From contig DWVE01000073.1 in NCBI GenBank assembly GCA_019120375.1, positions 1 through 64,000 on the forward strand: a DNA stretch of 64,000 nt, written 5' to 3'. Of this stretch, positions 27,092 through 35,967 are shown in pieces; within the stretch, counting starts at the first letter, position 1, and the number at the start of each line of letters is the position of its first letter. The translations under genes and the position numbers were made by a program. This DNA is from Allofournierella_A excrementavium (GTDB taxonomy: Bacteria; Bacillota; Clostridia; Oscillospirales; Ruminococcaceae). The notes beneath the pieces were generated by a model that saw only the letters and a list, made by a program, of their open reading frames with translations, was not told the DNA's origin and searched no databases.

Positions 27092-28360
27092 TCACAGCGG
27101 GCCTTTCGCCCGCTCGTCGTCCTCGTCTTCGCCGCCCTTTTCCTCCATGGAAAGGCGGCCCAGCCCCAGGTCCCGGCGCAGAATGCTGCCCGCGCCGATG
27201 GCTCCCTTGCCGTATTTGCCCCGGATGGCGTCCAGGCTCTGTTCCAGCTTTTCCCGCCTCGGGTCGGGCCGGGGCGCGTCCTCAAAAAAGCTCTGCTGCA
27301 CCGCCGCCGGCTCCTCGGTGAGGCTTTGAGCCGTCACCGTGAGCATCCGCACCGGCTGGCCCTCGTGCCAGTTGGCCTGCATCAGCCGCCACGCGGCGTC
27401 CGCCAGGTCCCGGGCCAGATGGGTGCTCATGGGCAGCCGCGTCTGCCGGGTGATGGTCTTGAGGGAGGCGTCCCGCACCGTCAGCTGCACCGCCCCCGCC
27501 CACACGCCGTGGCGGCGCAGGCGGGCGGCCACCTCGTCCGAGAGGGCCCACAGCGCCGAGTGCACCTCGGCGGCGGTGACCAGGTCCCGGGGAAAAGTGC
27601 GCCCGCTGCCCACGCTCTTCACCGGCTCCTTTTCGCCCCAAAGGCGCACCGGCGCGTCGTCCAGCCCCCGGGCGTAGCGGCTTAAGGTATGCCCCAGCTT
27701 GCCCAGGGCCGCCGCCAGCGCCTTTTCGTCCGCCGCCGCCAGGTCCCCGATGGTGGAGATGCCCATGCCCGCCAGCTTTTCGGCGGCCGAACGCCCCACA
27801 AAGAGCATGTCCCGGGCCGGCAGCGGCCAGAGGACGTCCTGGAAGTTTTCCCGGGTGATAAGGGTGGTGGCGTCCGGCTTTTTGTAGTCGCTGCCCAGCT
27901 TTGCGAACACCTTGTTGAAGCTGGCCCCCACCGAGATGGTCAGGCCGGTGGCCCCGCGCACCTCGGCCCGCAGCCGGTCCGCCAGCGCCTTGGGGCTTTG
28001 GGCGAACAGCTGCCAGGAGCCGCTCACGTCCAGCCAGCTCTCGTCGATGCTGAAGGGCTCCACCCGGTCGGTGAAGCGGCAGTAGATCTCGTTGATGACC
28101 TTGTAATAATGAACATACCGTTCCCGGTGAGGCTCCAGCAGAACAAGGTCCGGGCACTTGCGCTTTGCCTGCCAGATGGCCTCGGCGGTCTTGACCCCCA
28201 TGGCCTTGGCGGGCTCGTTTTTCGCCAGGATGATGCCGTGGCGGCTGGCCGGGTCGCCGCACACCGCCACCGGCTTTTGGCGCAGTTCGGGCCGGGAGAG
28301 CAGCTCCACGCTGGCGTAAAAGCTGTTGCAGTCGCAGTGCAGCACCCATCGCTCGGCCAT
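27092..28360 (-). CDS. dinB: DNA polymerase IV (Y-family translesion polymerase)
   Basis: A 422-residue error-prone polymerase used in damage bypass. Catalytic carboxylates are Asp10 (VLHCDCNSFYASVE) and Asp106-Glu107 (FSIDESWLDVSG). SVGASFNKVFAKLGSDYKKP is the conserved finger/palm segment, quoted in full here as 20 residues, and GIGISTIGDLA-like helix-hairpin-helix features appear near GMGISTIGDLAA. The C-terminal 40 residues are acidic, and no clear beta-clamp-binding Q-x-x-L-F motif is obvious apart from AVQQSFFED. It lies 25 bases upstream of the HAD gene. No LexA box was identified. Confidence 0.94.
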   Translation of the reverse strand: MAERWVLHCDCNSFYASVELLSRPELRQKPVAVCGDPASRHGIILAKNEPAKAMGVKTAEAIWQAKRKCPDLVLLEPHRERYVHYYKVINEIYCRFTDRVEPFSIDESWLDVSGSWQLFAQSPKALADRLRAEVRGATGLTISVGASFNKVFAKLGSDYKKPDATTLITRENFQDVLWPLPARDMLFVGRSAAEKLAGMGISTIGDLAAADEKALAAALGKLGHTLSRYARGLDDAPVRLWGEKEPVKSVGSGRTFPRDLVTAAEVHSALWALSDEVAARLRRHGVWAGAVQLTVRDASLKTITRQTRLPMSTHLARDLADAAWRLMQANWHEGQPVRMLTVTAQSLTEEPAAVQQSFFEDAPRPDPRREKLEQSLDAIRGKYGKGAIGAGSILRRDLGLGRLSMEEKGGEDEDDERAKGPL

Positions 28361-28408
28361 CTTCCCCGCCCCCTTTGCCTAATCAGTATACCACAACGCC
28401 CCCGCTTG

Positions 28409-28417
28409 TGCTATAAT
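28409..28417 (+). promoter_or_regulatory. Extended -10 promoter of the PF06541 gene
   Basis: TGCTATAAT (28409-28417) lies about 28 bases upstream of the chosen start. The preceding bases CTTGTGCTATAAT closely match the alaX promoter (CTTTGTGCTATAAT). Confidence 0.6.
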
Positions 28418-28445
28418 GGCATCCATGGAAAGGAGCGTGCGTCCC

Positions 28446-29261
28446 ATGCCGTTTACCCTGTACCAGCTGCTGTGGTACTTTTTCATCTACGCCTTCCTGG
28501 GCTGGTGCCTGGAGGTGGTGTTCTGCACCGTCAACTCCGGCCAGTGGGTCAACCGGGGCTTTCTGAACGGGCCGGTCTGCCCCATCTACGGCACGGGCAT
28601 GTGCATCGTGCTGCTGGTGCTGGAGCCGCTGGCGGGCAACGCCCTGCTGCTCTTCCTCGGCTCCATGGTGCTCACCAGCGCGCTGGAGCTGGTCACCGGC
28701 TTCGTGCTGAAAAAGGCCTTCCACACCAGCTGGTGGGACTACTCCGACCAGCCCTTCAACATCGGGGGCTACATCTGTTTGAAATTCAGCCTGGCCTGGG
28801 GCCTCGCGGGCATGGCGGCGGTGCGGCTGCTGCACCCGCCCATCGCCCGGCTGGTGGACCGCCTGCCCCACACGGCGGGCTGGGTGCTGCTGGGGGTCTT
28901 CGGCGCGGTGCTGGCGGCGGACCTGGCGGCCACGCTGGTCACTCTGGCGGGCCTGGAGCGGGACCTGCGGGAGCTGGAAAAGCTGGGCGCGGCCCTGCGC
29001 CGCGGCAGCGACGCGGTGAGCAAGGAGCTGGGCGACGCGGCCCTGGCCGCCGACGAAAAGCTGGCCGAGAGCCGGCAGGCCCTGCCCGGGCGCATCGCCG
29101 ACCTGGAAGCGCGGCGGGACCTTTTGCGGGCGGCCATCACCGACCGGCGGCTCTTCGGCGCGCGGCGTCTGCTGCGTGCCTTCCCCGGTATGCGCAACCT
29201 GCGCCACCGGGAGGTGCTGGAGGCCCTAAAGGCGGAGCTGGAGGAAAAGCTGCGCCGCTGA
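28446..29261 (+). CDS. PF06541-type membrane protein (putative ABC transporter type IV)
   Basis: A 271-residue integral membrane protein. The N-terminal half has four to five helices with the family signature YAFLGWCLEVVFCTVNSGQWVNRGFLNGPVCPIYG (here given from two adjoining parts: YAFLGWCLEVVFCTV, and NRGFLNGPVCPIYG), followed by WWDYSDQPFNIGGYICL. The C-terminal third (about 170-265) is a charged coiled-coil-like region. The family is named a putative ABC transporter component, but transport has not been shown to my knowledge. ATG at 28446 follows AAAGGAG. It is monocistronic. Confidence 0.8.
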   Translation: MPFTLYQLLWYFFIYAFLGWCLEVVFCTVNSGQWVNRGFLNGPVCPIYGTGMCIVLLVLEPLAGNALLLFLGSMVLTSALELVTGFVLKKAFHTSWWDYSDQPFNIGGYICLKFSLAWGLAGMAAVRLLHPPIARLVDRLPHTAGWVLLGVFGAVLAADLAATLVTLAGLERDLRELEKLGAALRRGSDAVSKELGDAALAADEKLAESRQALPGRIADLEARRDLLRAAITDRRLFGARRLLRAFPGMRNLRHREVLEALKAELEEKLRR

Positions 29262-29266
29262 AAACC

Positions 29267-29304
29267 AAAAAGGGTGCTGATGGAACACATCGGCGCCCTT
29301 TTTT
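29267..29304 (+). terminator. Intrinsic terminator
   Basis: AAAAAGGGTGC pairs with GCGCCCTTTTT (one G-U) and is followed by further T, just after the PF06541 gene. Confidence 0.8.
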
Positions 29305-29389
29305 CGTTCCTTTGTTTGAAACTCTGCGAAAACCCGTATATGCTGAAATCAGAAGAAACACCGGCAGGCACAAGAGGAGGTGCGATGTC

Positions 29390-30592
29390 ATGGAAGGGTA
29401 TCTCTCCATTCGGGAAGCAGCGGAAAAATGGGGCGTGTCCCAGCGGCGCATCAACCAGTACTGCGCCGAGGGGCGCATCCCCGGGGCGGAGCGCTTCGGA
29501 GGCTCCTGGGCCATCCCGGAAAACGCCCGGAAGCCCGGCGACCCCCGCAGGGAGAAAAAGAAGGCCGGACCCGCCGTCCCCCCCAAAAGCGCCGGAGCTG
29601 TTCCACGGCTTCATGCCCCTGATGAACACCCCGTTCCGGCCGGGGCACTGCATGGAGGCCATTGAAGGGATGAAGGCGGGCCCCACGCGGGACATCGCCC
29701 TGGCGGAGTATCACTATTTCAGCGGCCAGGCGGAAAAGGCCCTGGAGGAAACGCAGGTCTATCTCACGGCAAAGGACGCGGGGGTGCGGCTTTCCGCCTG
29801 CTGGATCTTTGCCTATTCCTGCCTGACCATGGGCCGCATCGACCACGCCCGCCGGGCGCTGCATGAGATACGCAGCACACTGACCGCCGGCGGCGGCGCC
29901 GCCGCGCCGGGGCGGGCCATCGAGGCCTTTGTGGCCTTTGCGGCGGCGGTGCTGCTGCACCTGCCCCTGCCGGAGGAAATGCCCCCACCGACGAATTCCT
30001 GCCGCTGCTGCCGCCCGGCGTGCGGGCTTTCGCGCTGTATGTGGAGGTCCACTATCTCTATCTGAAACAGGAATACGCCATCAGCGCCGGCATCGTGGAG
30101 GCCGCCCTGGCCATGGGCGCGGCCGGCTACCCCATCTCCGCCATCTACCTGCATCTGGTGGCGGTGATGGACTACATGAGCCTGAAAAAGACCGAGCGCG
30201 CCCAGGCCCATCTTCTCGCCGCCCGGGACATCGCCCGCCCGGACGATCTGATCGAGGGCTTCGGCGAACACCACGGCCTGCTGGGTGCCATGCTGGAGGC
30301 GGCCATCAAGCCGAAATGGCCGGAAGATTTCAAAAGGATCATCGACATCACCTACCGTTTCTCTTCCGGCTGGCGTAGAGTTCACAACCCGGTCACCGGG
30401 CACGACGTGGCGGACGATCTGACCACCACCGAGTTCGCCATCGCCATGCTGGCCGCCCGGGGCTGTACCACCCAGGAGATCGCGGAACACCTGAATATCT
30501 CGGCAAACACCGTCAAGACCCACATCGCGGAAGCCATGCGCAAGCTGGACATAAAGACCCGGAAGGACCTCAAACAGTACATGCTGCGCTGA
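29390..30592 (+). pseudogene. LuxR-type regulator with N-terminal excisionase-like HTH, two frameshifts
   Basis: Read across two frame changes, the region encodes a 400-residue regulator. It has an N-terminal MerR/excisionase-like helix-turn-helix (SIREAAEKWGVSQRRINQYC, then EGRIPGAERFGGSWAIP), a central helical TPR-like region, and a C-terminal LuxR-type DNA-binding domain (TTQEIAEHLNISANTVKTHI). Similar full-length regulators are common in gut Clostridia and Eggerthellaceae. The frame moves at a C7-A4 run near 29578-29588 (one base too many) and moves back at a C5 run near 29982-29986 (one base too few). ATG at 29390 follows GAGGAGG. As read, the protein would be truncated. Confidence 0.8.
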
Positions 30593-30679
30593 AACCGCCT
30601 TTTCCGCCTTGGGCACCGCGCCCCGGGTCACCCGTTTTGGGGCCCGAAACGGGCGATGTTCAAGCCCCGCCGCCTGCGA

Positions 30680-30910
30680 TATAATGAGGCTGTGTTCACT
30701 TCCAAGCACAAAAAGAAGGCGGCGATGCTTACCAGCAAAAGGGCACAGAGACTGCACGGAACGTTGCCGGAGAAGTTTCTGCAAACGGGGCAGGCCCCGA
30801 CGGCCCGGCGAACGGGAACAGACCGCTGCGCCGTGTCGCCCTTGAGATCCGTAATAATATAAGGACGCGCCGCATCCACGGTCCGGTCGTGGACGGGGTG
30901 CGTCCTTTTT
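30680..30910 (+). promoter_or_regulatory. Candidate structured leader with promoter and terminator, upstream of the surface-protein gene
   Basis: The 358-base gap 30593-30950 holds a TATAAT (30680-30685), then a stretch that can fold with AAGGGCACA (from about 30738) against TGTcGCCCTT (to about 30847) enclosing a CGGGG-C-CCCCG hairpin. An intrinsic terminator follows: GGACGC to GTGCGTCC with an inner CCAC/GTGG stem and TTTTT at 30906-30910. The start codon of the next gene is 40 bases further on. It could be a riboswitch, an attenuator or a small RNA. No known class is recognised. Confidence 0.45.
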
Positions 30911-30950
30911 GTGTTTGGAGGTCTCTGCGCTGAAAAAAGGAGGAAAGAAG

Positions 30951-32854
30951 ATGAAAAAACAACAAGGCGGCAAGCGGAACTTCCCGGCGGGCAGGCTTCT
31001 GGCCGCGCTGCTGAGCCTGTGCCTGCTCATCGGGCTGGTGTCGGGCGCACGACCACGGCCTTTGCCGACGGCACGGACAAGGCGATCGTGCCCGGGGTGG
31101 CGGGCCTCAACGACCCGGTCTTTTCCAATGGCTACTATCATCCCAGCGACTACATCTACTTTGGCCTGTACCAGGGCTCCCCGCTCAAATGGCGGGTGCT
31201 GGATGCGGACAAAGCCTTCGACAAGCAGACCGACGGCGTGTTTTTGATGACGGAGGAGCTGCTGGAAACGATGCGCTATAACCCGTACAACGGTTCGACC
31301 GCATGGGAGGGCAGTGAGGCGCAGGCGTGGTGCAAGGCGTTTGCGGGCAGCACGAGCAATTTCTCCGCCGTCGAACAGGGCGTTATGATGGGCATCGCAA
31401 AAACCGAAGGCGCATACACACTGTATGACGACCCATGGGGTGAATGCATCCTGTCGGCGCAGAACAAAATGTTTTTCCTTTCCGTTCAGGAGTATTACGA
31501 TTACGTCGCGGCCTGGGCCTCAATCGTCGCGCATGTGAGCAACCATTTTTGGCTGCGCACGCCCAACACGGAATGGACGACCAACGTGGGCGTTGTCTAT
31601 CCGTCTGATGGCAACGTTGGCGCTTTGCAAACGGATTTCGAACATTCTGCCCGCCCCGCCTTCAACCTGGACAGCAGCGCCGTCCTTTTCAGCTCCCCCG
31701 CATCCGGCGGGAAGCCGGACGGCGAGATCAGCGCCATTGGCGATTACAGCGGCAACGAATGGAAGCTGACCCTCAAAGACAGCAGCCGCGACGGGTTCAC
31801 CATCGAGAACCTACATCGCGCGGGCAACATCATCACCTTCTATTACAGCGGCGCGGCGGCGGGCGCGAACGAATACATCTCCGCCCTGGTGGTGGACAGC
31901 ACCGGCGCCTACACCCACTACGGCAGACTGCAGCCGGCGGACGAGGCCGCGGGAACGGTGGTGTTCACCCTGCCCGAACTGCCCGAAGGCAGCACGCTGT
32001 ACATCTTCAACGAGCAGTGCAACGGCGACTATAAAACCGACTACGCCAGCCATCTTGTGGAGCTGACGGTGCCCGAGGACACCTCCGGCGCGGGCGCGGA
32101 CGGCCGCGAAGTGGAGCTGAAAAACGACGGCGACAGCATCCTGTGGCGGTACGCGGGCGAAGGCGACGACGCGTGGCAGACCCTGGTCGCCCTCTCCTCC
32201 ATCACCGGCGCGGATGGCAAGGAAGTCCAGCTGCAGGTGGAGGACGGCTACATCCAGTGGAAATACGACGCCGACAGCGACTGGCAGAACCTGATCGCCG
32301 TTTCGGCCCTGCAGGGCATGAAGGGCGACAAGGGCGACCAGGGTGAAAAAGGCGAAAAGGGCGACAGCGGCGACACCCCCACCATCGGAGCCAACGGCAA
32401 CTGGTGGATCAGCGGCGTTGACACCGGCGTCAAGGCCTCGGGCGGCAGCGCCTCCGGCTCCGGCAGCAGCTCCGGCTCCTCCTCCGCCGGCAAGGACGGT
32501 CAGGACGGCCAGGACGGCGCCAGCGGCGTGGGCATCGCGGAGCTTGCCCTCAACGAAAGCGGCGAGCTGGTGGTCACCCTGACCGACGGCACCGAGAAAA
32601 ACCTCGGCAAGATCACGGGCGAAGACGGCGTGGGCATCGCCGGCGTTGCCATCAACGAAAAGGGCGAGCTCATCGTCACCCTCACCGACGGCACTGAACT
32701 CAACGCCGGCGCGATCCCCGCCGGCACGGCGGCCCCCGGCCTGGAGCCCCTTGTCTACATCGCCCTGGGCGCCGCGGTGATCTCGCTGGCCGGCATGATC
32801 GTCATGGCGGCTTACCTGCTGGCCAAGCGCAAAAGCCTGCTGACGCAAGCGTGA
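30951..32854 (+). pseudogene. Cell-surface DUF6273/collagen-like protein, frameshifted after the signal peptide
   Basis: ATG at 30951 (after AAAGGAGG) opens a good signal peptide (RLLAALLSLCLLIGLVSGA). The frame must shift near 31046-31049 to continue as TTTAFADGTDKAIVPG; one missing base explains this. The mature part, about 600 residues, has a DUF6273-type domain (YFGLYQGSPLKWRVLDADKA to HFWLRTPNT and ARPAFNLDSSA), a beta-rich segment, two repeats with EDGYIQWKYDADSDWQNLIA-type cores, a short collagen-like GDKGDQGEKGEKGDSGD stretch with GNWWISGVDTGVKA, a Gly/Ser linker, two repeats of ELVVTLTDGTE, and a C-terminal membrane helix followed by KRK. It is probably a wall- or membrane-anchored surface protein; the function is unknown. 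Confidence 0.75.
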
Positions 32855-32887
32855 GGGAAAGCGCGATTTCCCGCTGCGCGGGCATAA

Positions 32888-32923
32888 AAAAGAAGGGCAC
32901 AGCCGAAGCTGTGCCCTTCTTTT
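32888..32923. terminator. Convergent terminator
   Basis: AAGAAGGGCACAGC and GCTGTGCCCTTCTT form a perfect stem with a CGAA tetraloop and TTTT on the plus side and an A-run on the left, between the surface protein and hrb. Confidence 0.88.
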
Positions 32924-32947
32924 GCCGTTATCGGACGGGATGCGCCG

Positions 32948-33580
32948 TCACAGTTTTTTGAACACCTCGGCGCCCTGCTTGCACACCGGGCAGGTGAAGC
33001 CTGCGGGCAGCTCCTCGCCCTCGTAGATGTAGCCGCACACCGAGCACTGCCAGCGGGTGACGGCGGCGGGGGCCGGCGCGGCAGCCTGATAGCTGCTGGC
33101 CTTGGGCGGGGTCAGGCCGTTCTTCACCTGATGGTAGTAGGCGTAGGTCATGGAGGGCTCTTTGGAGAGGGTCTCGGCGTCCTCCACCTCGGCGATGAAC
33201 AAAAGGTGGCTGCCCGCGTCCACCGTCTCCTTCACTTTGCAGACAAGCACCGCGTTCACATGCTCCGCCGGGCAGGGCAGCGCCTTGAACTCCACCGCCT
33301 TCAGGCCCTCGAACTTGTCCTCGTCCTTGCTGGAGCGGAAGCCGAACCGGCCGATGAGCTCCATGGGGGCCGACTCGGTCAGCACCGACACGGCGAACCG
33401 CCCGGCGCGCTGCACCGCCCCGGCGGTGAAGTTCTCCTTGTTGATGGCCACCATCACCTGCACCGGCTCGGCGGTCACCTGGGTCACCGTGTTCACCACG
33501 CAGCCCACGCCCCGGCCGCCGTCCACCGTGGTGATGACATACAGCCCGCAGCTGAGTTTGTAAAGCGCTGTCATATCCAT
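32948..33580 (-). CDS. hrb: High-molecular-weight rubredoxin (flavin reductase-rubredoxin fusion)
   Basis: A 210-residue electron carrier. Residues 1-150 are an FMN-binding flavin reductase domain (LSCGLYVITTVDGG, NKENFTAGAVQRAGRFAVSV). The last 40 residues are a compact rubredoxin-like Fe(Cys)4 domain, CSVCGYIYEGEELPAGFTCP then VC, with the long loop of standard rubredoxins shortened. In Moorella such a protein (Hrb) feeds electrons from NADH to FprA, and an FprA is encoded at 164-1360. A strong promoter, TTGACA-17-TATACT, precedes it. It is monocistronic. Confidence 0.92.
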   Translation of the reverse strand: MDMTALYKLSCGLYVITTVDGGRGVGCVVNTVTQVTAEPVQVMVAINKENFTAGAVQRAGRFAVSVLTESAPMELIGRFGFRSSKDEDKFEGLKAVEFKALPCPAEHVNAVLVCKVKETVDAGSHLLFIAEVEDAETLSKEPSMTYAYYHQVKNGLTPPKASSYQAAAPAPAAVTRWQCSVCGYIYEGEELPAGFTCPVCKQGAEVFKKL

Positions 33581-33624
33581 CGTTCTGCCGTCCTTTCCAT
33601 AAAACAGGAATTATTGCTGTTTAT

Positions 33625-33653
33625 AGTATAGCTCCCTGCCGCCCGTCTGTCAA
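33625..33653 (-). promoter_or_regulatory. Strong sigma-A promoter of hrb
   Basis: The minus strand has a perfect TTGACA (33653-33648), a 17-base spacer and TATACT (33630-33625). The -35 overlaps the last codon of the flippase gene. Confidence 0.8.
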
Positions 33654-35068
33654 GCGCGGCGGCGTTTGCCCAAAAGCTGCATCAGGATGCCCAGCACGCC
33701 CTGGAAGTTGAAGGCGCACACGCCCACGGTGATGAGGGCGCACCACAGCGGCCAGTAGGGGGTCTGGAAGATCATCAGCCCGGCCTCGGCCAGCACCATG
33801 ATCAGGTTGAGGGAAAGGCGCAGGGGGGCAAAGTCGATGGCCAGCAGGCCCCGGGTGTTCACCGCACGCAGGATGAACACCACGAAGTAGCTCAGGAAGC
33901 TGGCCAGGGTCACGCCCACGGGGCCCATCACCGGGATGAACAGCCAGTTCAAAAGGCAGTTGACCACCGCGCCCGCCAGCATGGTGTAGAGGGAGAGGGT
34001 GCTGCGCTTTTCCACCATGTAGATGCTGTTGAGGAACTGGTTCAGGCAGCTGAACAAAGTGCCGATGGCCAGCAGGGGCACGAACTGCCACGCGTCGAAG
34101 AAGTTGGCCTTGAAGATGAACATCAGCGGGCGGCACAGCAGGATGATGCCCGCGCAGCAGCAGAAGAGCAGGCTCTGGTAAAGGCCGAACACCCGGCTGA
34201 AGAACCGCTGGCGGCCCTCCAGCTCGGTCACGGCGGACAGCTGCCACGCCTCATAGAAGATGGTGCCCAGCACCGACAGGATGGTGGGCAGGAAATAGCC
34301 CACGCCCAAAAGGCCGGTCCAGTATTCGCCGGTCTGGTCCTTGTAGCCGCCGCACATGGCCTGCACGAAGAACAGGTCGCTGGCGTTGATGACCCAGAAG
34401 CTGATCTGGGCGGGCACCATGGGCAGCGAGTAGGCCAGCATCTGCTTCCAAAGGGTCATGGAGTGGAAGCGGGGCCGCAGATACCGCCCAAGCCCGGCGA
34501 TGCAGAAGACGAACAGCGCGCTCAATGCGTCCGAGCAGATGATGGCCAGCACATAGCCCTTGGCCCCCATGTGGAAGCCGGAGAGGAACAGGATGGTGAA
34601 GCCCAGGTTGGTGGCGCTGCATAAAACGCCGTCCACCGCCACCAGCCGGTTCAGCTGGCGGCTGCGCACGAATTGGGTGCACCAGGTGCGCAGGCAACTC
34701 ACCAGCACATGCACATAAAGGAACGGCGCGTACTCCGCGAACAGCGGGATGAACCGCAGCAGCGGATAGCAGCACAGCATGATGACAAAGCCGGTGAGGA
34801 TGGTGAGCAGGCCGTCGGTAAACACCGCGCCCTTCTTCACCTTTTCGTCCAGGCCGAAGCGGATGATGGCGTAGCTCACGCCCATGCTCACCAGCGGGAT
34901 GAGCAGCGAGCCGATGTTCTGCACCAGCTTGGTGATGCCCACCTCTTCCACCTGGCCCATGGCGAAGGTGATGTAGGGCTGCAGCACGATGCTGAGCAGC
35001 TTTGCCGAAAAGTTGCTGATGGCGAACAAAAGGGTGTTGTTCGCCAGGCGTTTGTACTTTGCGTCCAA
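33650..35068 (-). CDS. Polysaccharide flippase (Wzx/MVF-type membrane protein)
   Basis: A 472-residue membrane protein with about twelve to fourteen helices and the opening typical of oligosaccharide flippases (RLANNTLLFAISNFSAKLLSIVLQP, quoted as two parts: RLANNTLLFAISNFSAK and LLSIVLQP). It would move lipid-linked glycans across the membrane. The start is a TTG at 35068 preceded by AAGGAA 8 bases upstream. It has no glycosyltransferase neighbours, so the glycan is unknown. It lies 29 bases after the metalloprotease gene. Confidence 0.88.
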   Translation of the reverse strand: MDAKYKRLANNTLLFAISNFSAKLLSIVLQPYITFAMGQVEEVGITKLVQNIGSLLIPLVSMGVSYAIIRFGLDEKVKKGAVFTDGLLTILTGFVIMLCCYPLLRFIPLFAEYAPFLYVHVLVSCLRTWCTQFVRSRQLNRLVAVDGVLCSATNLGFTILFLSGFHMGAKGYVLAIICSDALSALFVFCIAGLGRYLRPRFHSMTLWKQMLAYSLPMVPAQISFWVINASDLFFVQAMCGGYKDQTGEYWTGLLGVGYFLPTILSVLGTIFYEAWQLSAVTELEGRQRFFSRVFGLYQSLLFCCCAGIILLCRPLMFIFKANFFDAWQFVPLLAIGTLFSCLNQFLNSIYMVEKRSTLSLYTMLAGAVVNCLLNWLFIPVMGPVGVTLASFLSYFVVFILRAVNTRGLLAIDFAPLRLSLNLIMVLAEAGLMIFQTPYWPLWCALITVGVCAFNFQGVLGILMQLLGKRRRA

Positions 35069-35097
35069 AGGGATCTTCCTTTCCGTGGATGGTGCGC

Positions 35098-35652
35098 TCA
35101 GCGCGCGTTTCGCAAAAGGGCCCGGCGGGACTTCCAGTCCGGCAGGATGCTTGCCACCAGCGCCCAGAACCCGGCCTGGTGGTCCGGGTGCACAAAGTGG
35201 CAGTACTCGTGCACCACCACATACTCAACGGCCTCGGGGGGCTGCAGCGCCAGCCGCGCCGCCAGGGTGATCTGCCGCTTGGCGGGGTGGCAGCTGCCCC
35301 AGCGGGTGCGCATGTCCCGCACCTTTATAATGGGCTTCCGGCCCCCCAGCACCCCCGCGAACCGGGGGAACACCCCGTCGCTCACCGCCTGGAACAAAAG
35401 CAGGCAGTCGGCGGGCCTCGGCGTGGGGGCCGCGGCCCGGGCGGCCTCGGCGGCCTTCTGCCGGGCCAGGGCCTTTTGCACCCACCCGGCGTGGGCGGCC
35501 ACAAAGGCGTCCACCGAGGCGGCGCTGGCCCGCAGCGGGGCGCTCACCCGCACGCTGCCGTCCGGCCCAAGGCGCAGATTCAGGTTTTTCACCCGCTTGC
35601 GGGTGAGGGCGTAGTCCACGCCGCCGGCGCTGCGAAATTCTTTTTGCTCCAC
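35098..35652 (-). CDS. YgjP-like (DUF45) zinc metalloprotease
   Basis: A 184-residue protein with VRDMRTRWGSCHPAKRQITL and the zinc motif VVHEYCHFVHPDH (H-E-x-x-H with a third His), characteristic of the YgjP/WLM-SprT-like DUF45 family. In other bacteria the gene often sits by restriction or housekeeping genes, and its substrates are not established. The GTG at 35652 (VEQKEFRSAGG) after AAAGGGGGG is preferred to an ATG 48 codons earlier, which would run through the promoter. Confidence 0.85.
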   Translation of the reverse strand: MEQKEFRSAGGVDYALTRKRVKNLNLRLGPDGSVRVSAPLRASAASVDAFVAAHAGWVQKALARQKAAEAARAAAPTPRPADCLLLFQAVSDGVFPRFAGVLGGRKPIIKVRDMRTRWGSCHPAKRQITLAARLALQPPEAVEYVVVHEYCHFVHPDHQAGFWALVASILPDWKSRRALLRNAR

Positions 35653-35733
35653 GGCGGCGGCCCCCCTTTTCTTTTCCCCGCAGGGGGGTATAATGGGATA
35701 TTGTGCGCCGTTTCGGCGCACCGTGCGCTTTCC

Positions 35734-35762
35734 ATTGTAGCATGTTTTCGCGCCCTTTTGAA
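35734..35762 (-). promoter_or_regulatory. Promoter of the metalloprotease-flippase pair
   Basis: The minus strand has TTCAAA (35762-35757), 17 bases and TACAAT (35739-35734) preceded by TGC (extended -10). The untranslated leader contains a perfect GTGCGCCG/CGGCGCAC hairpin (35703-35721). This and the nrdD promoter fill the 315-base gap 35653-35967. Confidence 0.6.
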
Positions 35763-35826
35763 CGCGAAAAGCAAAACTCACAAAAAATTCATCCAAACCT
35801 TGGCGCTAATTTTGCGCCCGGTCATA

Positions 35827-35856
35827 TTGACAGCCACTATATGTAGGTGTCATAAT
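35827..35856 (+). promoter_or_regulatory. nrdD promoter with a candidate NrdR box
   Basis: TTGACA (35827-35832), an 18-base spacer and CATAAT (35851-35856) form a good promoter. The spacer holds CACTATATGTAGGTG (35835-35849), close to the NrdR-box consensus (ACACTATATATAGTGT), where NrdR repressor would block RNA polymerase. A second box about one or three helical turns away was not found. Confidence 0.6.
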
Positions 35857-35967
35857 GTTTTAAGTAGCGTTCTCACCCCAAAATACAGAGAATGACCAAA
35901 CGGCGCGCATGGGGGGCCGACACAGCGCAAAGCAAGGCGCGAAGCCGGGTCAGGAGGAGTTTGCATC

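Noticed and set aside
30725..30862. A 45-codon frame inside the structured leader
   Set aside because: It has no good SD, a random-looking product, and overlaps paired RNA segments; kept only as an alternative to the leader idea.
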